Positions 57,936 through 64,000 of a DNA stretch of 64,000 nucleotides are shown here, one piece after another. The DNA comes from Chamaecrista fasciculata (lineage: Eukaryota; Streptophyta; Magnoliopsida; Fabales; Fabaceae). The translations under genes and the position numbers were made by a program. The first letter of the stretch is position 1. Every line of letters starts with the position of its first letter. Location of the stretch: positions 113,646 through 177,645 of the forward strand of contig QANZ01046111.1 in NCBI GenBank assembly GCA_003254925.1, written 5' to 3'. The notes below the pieces were generated by a model that was given only the letters and a program-made list of their open reading frames with translations, ran no database searches and was not told the origin of the DNA.

Positions 57936-60900
57936 TCAATATCTTCCCTGCAAAAAACCCAAAGAAAATAGTCATATTGTGACATTGCTTGAGCTTGTTG
58001 ACAATTTTATAAAAAGCAAAGCCTAATACATTGAAATAGAATTTAGATATTGGTCTTCCCAAAAGATGGCATCCTCCAATTAGCGAGTAGCGACTATCAT
58101 ACCATTATTCAAATCGTAATTTAAACTCAATATCTTTATTAGTTTATACTTTATAGAGTAAACATATAATTTAATTATTGAAAGAGACACAAGTTTACAC
58201 ACTTCAATCCTTGAAAGTAGTGAAAATAATATAACTTGTTCTTTTAAGCTTATTTTTTTACGGGTTAACTTCCAAGAACAAAATGACTAAAATGTATTGA
58301 TTCTATGACTATTAAGGATTAAAGAGTGCAAAATCAATTTTAACAAATTGAGTTGTTAACTCGTATACCTTTCAGAGATTAATTTATATGTTTACTCTAG
58401 TTTCTACAAGAGAAATGACTTACTTGTTCAGTGCCTGTTTGTCCAAGCGGCGGGTAGTTCCTTTGCTCTCCCTGTGAATTCCTTTGTTCCCCTTGTGCGA
58501 ATCTCTGACCTTCCCCTTGTCCTGAAAAATTTTGTTCATACGCAGGGTGTGCACCTTGATCATTCACGCCAGCAGCGCTCTGATGGCCCATTCCTTGCCC
58601 ATAATTTCCACTCTGCGGAGGACCATAGTTCCTATTATCTCTGGTCAAGTTACCTGGGCCGGAAGATGGAAATCTCTGCTCAAATTCCTCCATATACGAC
58701 GGTTTAAAATTTTCCATGTATGATGGAACAAAAGTTTGTCTTTGCCCCTGGTAACCGCCAGTTCCTCCATGCCTTGGCAATGGATCTCTTCCCGCACCTT
58801 GCCCTGGTGGTCCAAAGTTCTGCTGTGGTGCATGTTGTGGTGAAGAAGGACCATATTGTTGCCGTGGTGCTTGTGATGAAGCCGGACCATATTGTTGCTG
58901 TGGTGCATACTGGTGTGACTGTGAAGGAGGACCATAGCTTTGTTGTTGTGGATAATTCTGTGATCCTGGACCATAGTTCTGTCGAGGTGGATAATTTTGT
59001 GGAACTCCATAGTTCCGTCCATCACCCTGAATGGACCCTTGATTATTGTATGGCTGATTTCCTGGTGGGTTGGACATCTGGTTTCCTGGTGGGTTTGACA
59101 TCTGATTTCCTTGCTGATTATATCTAGGTGGATCAGGATTTCGACTCCGTTGTTCTCTTCTTCCTTGATTCCTTCCATATTGTATTGGTGGAGGTCGAGG
59201 GATAATTGTTCCATTAATGTACTTATCACCTATTTACCACAGAGATGCTTTCAGAAACATTTGTCCATTGAAAAGACTAGTTTATTTATTATTTAACAAA
59301 ATTAGAATGTAACTCACTATATAATAGGTCCAACCAACTACAGTAGCATAGGTAAATATACCCAACAAGAAAAATCCTTACCCCCATACTCCTTATTCAC
59401 AGGGTCAATATACGAATCTGGTAGCACAAAGATGACCCCAGGAAGACCTGTTAAAAAATAGCAATTTAAATTACCATTTTCATTTTTTACACTCACATCA
59501 ATCCACACCCTAAAAGAAAATTGAAGAGTAGGAATGTATGACAACTGACAAAACATACCATTAAACTTTTCTGACTCTTCTTCAGTCATGATAGCCTGGA
59601 ATCCAGTATAAGTTGTTGTGCTACAGGCATACATCTTCTTCTTTGCCTCCTCCAAGCTAAACATATATATAAATTAAAATAAAAGATCAGAAAAACTCTT
59701 GAAAGTAGACCAGACAAGAAAAGAGCTATGTAAATAATCAATTTCGATGTGTCACTCCAATATGGAGAAGAACAATCAAATTCGCAACAAAAACCCCCCA
59801 GCAAAGTTTCCATATCCCATCTCCCCCATCCAAACGGAGGAAATGCTCAGAAAATGCTCAAACTTATAGATAAAAGAATAACAGTCCGACAACGATAAAA
59901 GATTTTCTTCCATAATTTGTTTGAATTCTTCAAACTTCTTAATATCAACAGATTAAGCTAAAAATAAAAAGAAAGCATACAAGAACTAGAAAAAGAAACT
60001 TTCTTCTTTTTAATTGCATACAATCTCCCGTTCTAGTTGGCCAAGAAGAAGAAAAAAAGAACTCCAGTTCCTACAAGGATGGTCTCAGAATCAAACAATC
60101 TAAATAATAAATTTCGATGTGTCACTCTAATATGGAGAAGAACAATCAAACTCACAACAAAAACCCCCAGCAAAATTTCAGTCATTTTTAGTCAATTACA
60201 AGATATATATCAGACGTTTTCAGTCAAGTACAAGTTCTATCAAATATCTGGCCTAAAGTAAAAAACTCCAAATCAAAAAGGCTTTTAGCTATTAAATTGA
60301 AGCAACGGAACAGTAATAATAAATTTCTACAAGTTTTATCCTTTATTAGAAGTCATATTTCCCCAGCCTACTCTCTGTGTGAGAGAGAGAGAAAGAGAGA
60401 GGAAAAAGACCCTGATGTTCAAACCCTTGGCACATGTTTGCTCATAGGGTGGCAAATAAACCATCCTATAATATATATGAGAAGAAAAAAAGAGCTAAAT
60501 AAAAGAAAAAAAAGAACTCCAGTTCCTAAAAGGATGGTCTCAGAATCAAACAATCTAAATAATCAATTTCGATGTGTCTCTCTAATATGGAGAAGAACAA
60601 TCAAACTCACAACAAAAACCAAACCCCCAGCAAAGTTTCAGTCATTTTTAGTCAATTACTAGATATTTCAGACGTTTTCAGTCAAGTACAAGCTCTATCA
60701 AATATCTGGCCTAAAGTAAAAACTCCAAATCAAAAAGGCTTTTAGCTTAAATCGAAGCAAAGGAAAAGTAATAAATTTTCAGAAGCTTTATCGTTTATTA
60801 GAAGTCATATTTCCCCAGCCTACTCTCTGTGTGAGAGAGAGAGAGAGAGAGAAATAGAGAGGAAAAAGAACCTGATGTACCCTTGGCATATGTTTGCTCA

Positions 60901-61585
60901 TAGGGTGGTAAATAGACCGTCCTATAATATATAGGAGAAGAAAAGAAGAACTCCAGTTCCTAAAAGAATGGTCTCAGAATCAAACAATCTAAATAATCAA
61001 TTTCGATGTGTCACTCTAATATGGAGAAGAACAACCAAACTCACAACAAAAACACCCCAGCAAAGTTTCAGTCATTTTTTGTCAATTAGAAGATAAATCA
61101 GACACTTTCAGCCAAGTACAAGCTCTATCAAATCAAATATCTCGCCTAAAGTAAAAACTCCAAATCAAAAAGTCTTTTGTGTGTGTCTGTGAGAGAGAGA
61201 GAGAGAGGAAAAGAAACCTGATGTTCAAACCCTTGGCACATGTTTGCTCATAGGTTTCAACCATCTGCTGAGGAGTAGGCTTATTATCCTTGGGGAAGTC
61301 CATGACAATAAGCCAGTGGTTGTAATCGCAACCTTCAAAAAGTATGGTGTCGGGACCAATCTCATCGGTATTGTTGGAAGTAGGTGAGGATCGAGCAGAT
61401 AGAAGCGAGATAGAGGAAGACCTGAATGCGCGGGAATGAGGAGGCAGGAGAGTCGTCGGCGATCGAGGTGTGGATGAAACGGCGGCGGGACGAGTGGGAA
61501 CGGAGAATGAAGGAGGCGAGAATGAACGGTGGATGCCGGAGATGGTTCTGAGAGTATTCCGGAGACGAAGGGCAGAGGAAGCCAT
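57936..61585 (-). CDS. MORF8: Organellar RNA-editing factor MORF8/RIP1-like
   Basis: Exons 61585-61218, 59656-59559, 59447-59382, 59229-58424 and a tiny final coding exon 57947-57936 (ending GRY) give 449 residues. If the last intron is not removed, the frame ends at 58397 instead and gives 454. The N-terminus is Ser/Arg/Pro-rich, like a mitochondrial or plastid targeting peptide (about 1-70). The MORF domain follows: [69 protein letters not shown] and the [16 protein letters not shown] end. The long Gly/Gln/Pro/Tyr-rich tail is typical of MORF8. These proteins bind PPR proteins in C-to-U editing complexes. Intron 1 holds a tandem array described separately. Confidence 0.92.
60061..61218. repeat. 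Tandem array of about 445-bp units in MORF8 intron 1
   Basis: Units start at 'actccagttcc' at 60061, 60516 and 60950, and a partial older copy lies at about 59725-59811. Each unit contains 'ggtctcagaatcaaacaat', 'atttcgatgtgtc' and a (GA)n stretch. The first two units end with a copy of the 3' end of MORF8 exon 1 (60411-60447; 60869-60903 with a small deletion). The third runs into the real exon 1. The array therefore arose by duplication of the exon 1/intron 1 junction. The extra donors are potential decoy splice sites. Confidence 0.88.
60444..60482 (-). repeat. 39-bp fragment matching PLDdelta exon 1
   Basis: 37 of 39 bases match 55419-55457, part of the phospholipase D exon coding for [11 protein letters not shown], in the same orientation. 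A second, slightly shorter copy with one substitution and a small deletion is at about 60900-60937. Both follow directly the copied end of MORF8 exon 1, with the shared bases 'atagg' at the join. Confidence 0.8.
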
Positions 61586-61783
61586 GGCAGCTACTACGAG
61601 ATGAGGAAGAAGAAGAAGAAATGGAGGGTTTTGGAGAATTGAGGGTTTAAGGCTAAAGGGAGCTTTCTAGAAATTTGGAGGAAGATGGAATATAGAACAT
61701 AGAGATCAATAGAATCATAAACGCTGTTTGTTAACGGAGAGCCTCAAGCCACATGTACATATGTTGAGGTAAGTGTTAATATC

Positions 61784-62157
61784 GCAAAAGCACTCATTTC
61801 GGCACTAAACTTTATACATGTCGTTAATTTCGTTCTCAATCTTTTTTTTTTTTGTCAATTTCGTCTCCAATCTTTCATATTTTGGTCAATTTTTTCCTTT
61901 ACTCTTTAGCCAAATATTAACATCAGAATCTATGTGGCTAATGATATATAATATAAAATTGATAGAAAAAAAAACTCAAAACCTAACTCAGATTGAAAAA
62001 CAAGATGCAGTCTGTCATTAATTTATTAAAAGAAGTTAGTCAAAGGATAAAATTGATGAAAATGCGAAAGATTGGGGATGAAACTGACAAAAAAAAAAGA
62101 TTAAGGATAAAATTGACAGTTGGTGTAAAATTTGAGAACGAAATTAGTACTTTTACC
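61784..62157. mobile_element. MITE, reference copy for the family split at 12561-13020
   Basis: The inverted ends read gcaaaagcactcatttcg at the left and the approximate complement before 62157. It has 'ttcgttctcaatctt' on one side and its inverse on the other. It lies just upstream of the MORF8 start region. It provides the empty site for the first Helitron. The exact target duplication is unclear. Confidence 0.7.
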
Positions 62158-62269
62158 ATGTAATATTGATTATTTCTTTCTGAAAATTTATTTTTAATGG
62201 TTAAATTATGGTTTAATCTTTAAATATTAAAAATATATTTTTAAAAAATTTTATACACATTAATTATTT

Positions 62270-62432
62270 TTTTTATTAACAATGGTATCCACTGTCGAGA
62301 ACGATGACTAATCCTTTTGTTATGGATCCTCTACTTAAGAGTAAGGGCTGACCACATAATGCTTTCCGTATTCAAAGTTGGGATTCAAACCTCCACTATT
62401 TGGTTAAGGGATCAAGTGAGGAATCACTAGGC
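62270..62432 (-). mobile_element. SINE (minus strand), family of 2107-2594
   Basis: Read on the minus strand, 'tggcctagtgattcc' fits an A box and 'ggaggtttgaatccc' a B box, with an A-rich tail at the low-coordinate end. The flanks cacattaattattt (62256-62269) and cacattaactattt (62433-62446) match in 13 of 14 bases and form the target duplication. Confidence 0.8.
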
Positions 62433-62860
62433 CACATTAACTATTTAATTCTTAATTGTCACAAAAAAAAACAATTCAATTCTTAATAATATTTTAAGGA
62501 TTAAATAAGTAAAAATTTTAATATTTATGAACTAAATCATAATTTTAAAATAAATTCTAGTCTAAAGAGTTAATGTTTACTATTTCATCATATTTATTTT
62601 TAATATTTGAAATTTTCTATCTGATCTTTGATTAATTTAGATTATATATATAGTGAGATATATTATAAGAAAATTGTGTAAGTAATTATTTTTAAATGAA
62701 AATATTTTTTTATTATTTTACATCTTTTAATATTTAAAAAATAAAATTAATATGACAAGGTACAAAATAGTTATAATTATTATAATGAAAAAGAATATTA
62801 AATATATATTTTTACATAACAAATCATAAAATTGTGATGGGAAGAATCTTATAAAACTAA

Positions 62861-63056
62861 GGTTAAAGTGTAAATTCGGTCTCATATATTTTGTTCGGTT
62901 CTCAATTTAGACCCTATATCTTTTTGTTGCAGATTTGGTCACATATCTTTAAGACCTTTTGCAATGATAAGACCAAAAGTACAACAAAACAAAAAAATAT
63001 ATAAGACTAAATTAGAAACTTAACAAAAGATATGAGACCATATTTACACATTTACC
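62861..63056. mobile_element. Short MITE, family of 11711-12167
   Basis: The ends ggttaaagtgtaaat and atttacacatttacc oppose each other. The interior keeps 'ggtctcatat' and 'gatatgagacc'. The flanks taaaactaa and taaaactta match in 8 of 9 bases, suggesting a 9-bp duplication. At 196 bases it is less than half the size of the copy at 11711. Confidence 0.7.
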
Positions 63057-64000
63057 TAAAACTTATGATTAAAGAACCTTATAATTTAGCTAATTTTTTT
63101 TCCTTAGTTATATATCAGTTCAATTTTTTTTCTTTTTCGGCTAGTTATATCAGTTCAATTTATCACGTATTTCACATGAATGTTCAAAGTTCAAACAATG
63201 AGTTATGCGTACTATCATAGTATCATGCGGGTACATGCGACGTAGTTCGCATCCAAAGTTAGCGAAAAATCTGAACAGAGTAAAATTACATAAATGCTCA
63301 AAACACAATTCCAAGCAAAACCAAGTATTTTATGTTTATTTTTCCTTAATATGAAGCCTCTTTCCATAAATCGAACCAATTCGAAATTGGATCCTCTAGA
63401 TTTGAATTCTCTTGAGTTCTCTGGATTTGAGCATTTTTAAACCGTGAAATTTTGCAGTCGCCCTTGAGATTGCACCACATGGCGAACTCATTTTATAGAA
63501 CTTTAATGAAACGGTGTTTTTCGGTCTTATTTAGTGAGGCAGGCCAATTGTAGAGAACTACAGAGACACAGTAAATGTCGAGAACCCGCTTCGAACCAAT
63601 TTGTATCTTGCATTTTTCCATGATGAAGGAAATTGAAAATAAGCCTAGAGAAATTGAAAGCACCAAAAAATGCATGGCAAGAATATTTGAAGGGATGTAC
63701 ATGAAAGAGATAGGAATATTCAGATCTTCATACAAAATTCAGAAGCACAAAATTCATTTCCGAGACATAACCCCCTCTGCATACATTGAATAGCTAAACC
63801 AAACTAACTATATAAAGGGGATCAGGCATCATCATCAGTCCTTCATTAGGTCAACTATATATAAATGGTTGAAAATGTAAGTAACAAGAGTCTTATATTT
63901 GGCTAACTATCCAAATTGTAACCACAATTCCTGCATTCTAAATTAAGGCTTTTTCAATTGCAAGCCGGGGAAAAAAATAATCTCAGGCCTTCCCCAATAC
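63057..64000. other. Intergenic DNA to the window edge
   Basis: No exon with recognisable similarity, RNA or bounded repeat is visible. Two overlapping short frames near 63493-63793 lie on opposite strands and have no family I recognise. Confidence 0.4.

Noticed and set aside
58645..59229. 194-residue alternative frame over the MORF8 tail, and its plus-strand shadow
   Set aside because: They overlap the in-frame MORF8 tail. The His/Met-rich reading is a frame shift of the Gln/Pro repeats.
63493..63793. Opposed short frames near the window end
   Set aside because: No family similarity, no splice context and mutually antisense. They are not supportable as genes.

Overview
This is a 64-kb window of plant nuclear DNA, almost certainly from a eudicot. 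The genes are split by AT-rich GT-AG introns, their proteins match land-plant families, the intergenic DNA is AT-rich, and it is packed with small plant-type transposons (SINEs, MITEs, a TRIM, Helitrons, a MULE). The species cannot be fixed from the sequence alone. There are two assembly gaps (28283-28736 and 46467-46561) and single undetermined bases near 13.61 kb and 43.46 kb.

Layout: a COBRA-like GPI-anchored cell-wall protein gene (+, 2991-7045); an At4g06598-like bZIP gene (-, 8245-10802); an MRS2-4-type CorA magnesium transporter (-, 14223-17552) with a complete 295-bp TRIM in intron 1; a ZRF1/GlsA-type DnaJ-SANT chromatin protein (+, 20932-22869); two diverged tandem copies of a plant-mobile-domain gene (-, 23717-25866 and 35504-37771), separated by nested transposon debris including a dead MULE; the mRNA 3'-end endonuclease CPSF73-I (-, 38975-42047); two identical tRNA-Arg(TCG) genes; a 43-49 kb repeat zone with a broken F-box/FBD fragment and a LINE tail; a phospholipase D delta gene (-, 49797-56182); and an organellar RNA-editing factor of the MORF8/RIP1 type (-, 57936-61585). 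Beyond 61.6 kb only repeats are visible. Exon junctions were derived by hand from GT-AG sites, reading-frame phase and family similarity. The main gene models all close in frame.

The genes are housekeeping or developmental and do not form a pathway or cluster. I found no clear new multi-gene system. The most unusual structures are: (1) a roughly 445-bp tandem array in MORF8 intron 1 whose units carry a copy of the end of MORF8 exon 1 joined to a 39-bp fragment of exon 1 of the neighbouring PLD gene; (2) two 180-bp Helitron-like elements in opposite orientation, one with a paralogous unoccupied site in the same window; (3) re-shuffled exons in the second plant-mobile-domain copy; (4) a three-unit tandem repeat in which the hairpin arms are conserved; and (5) several young insertions with perfect target-site duplications, including a GC-rich hAT MITE nested in a SINE.
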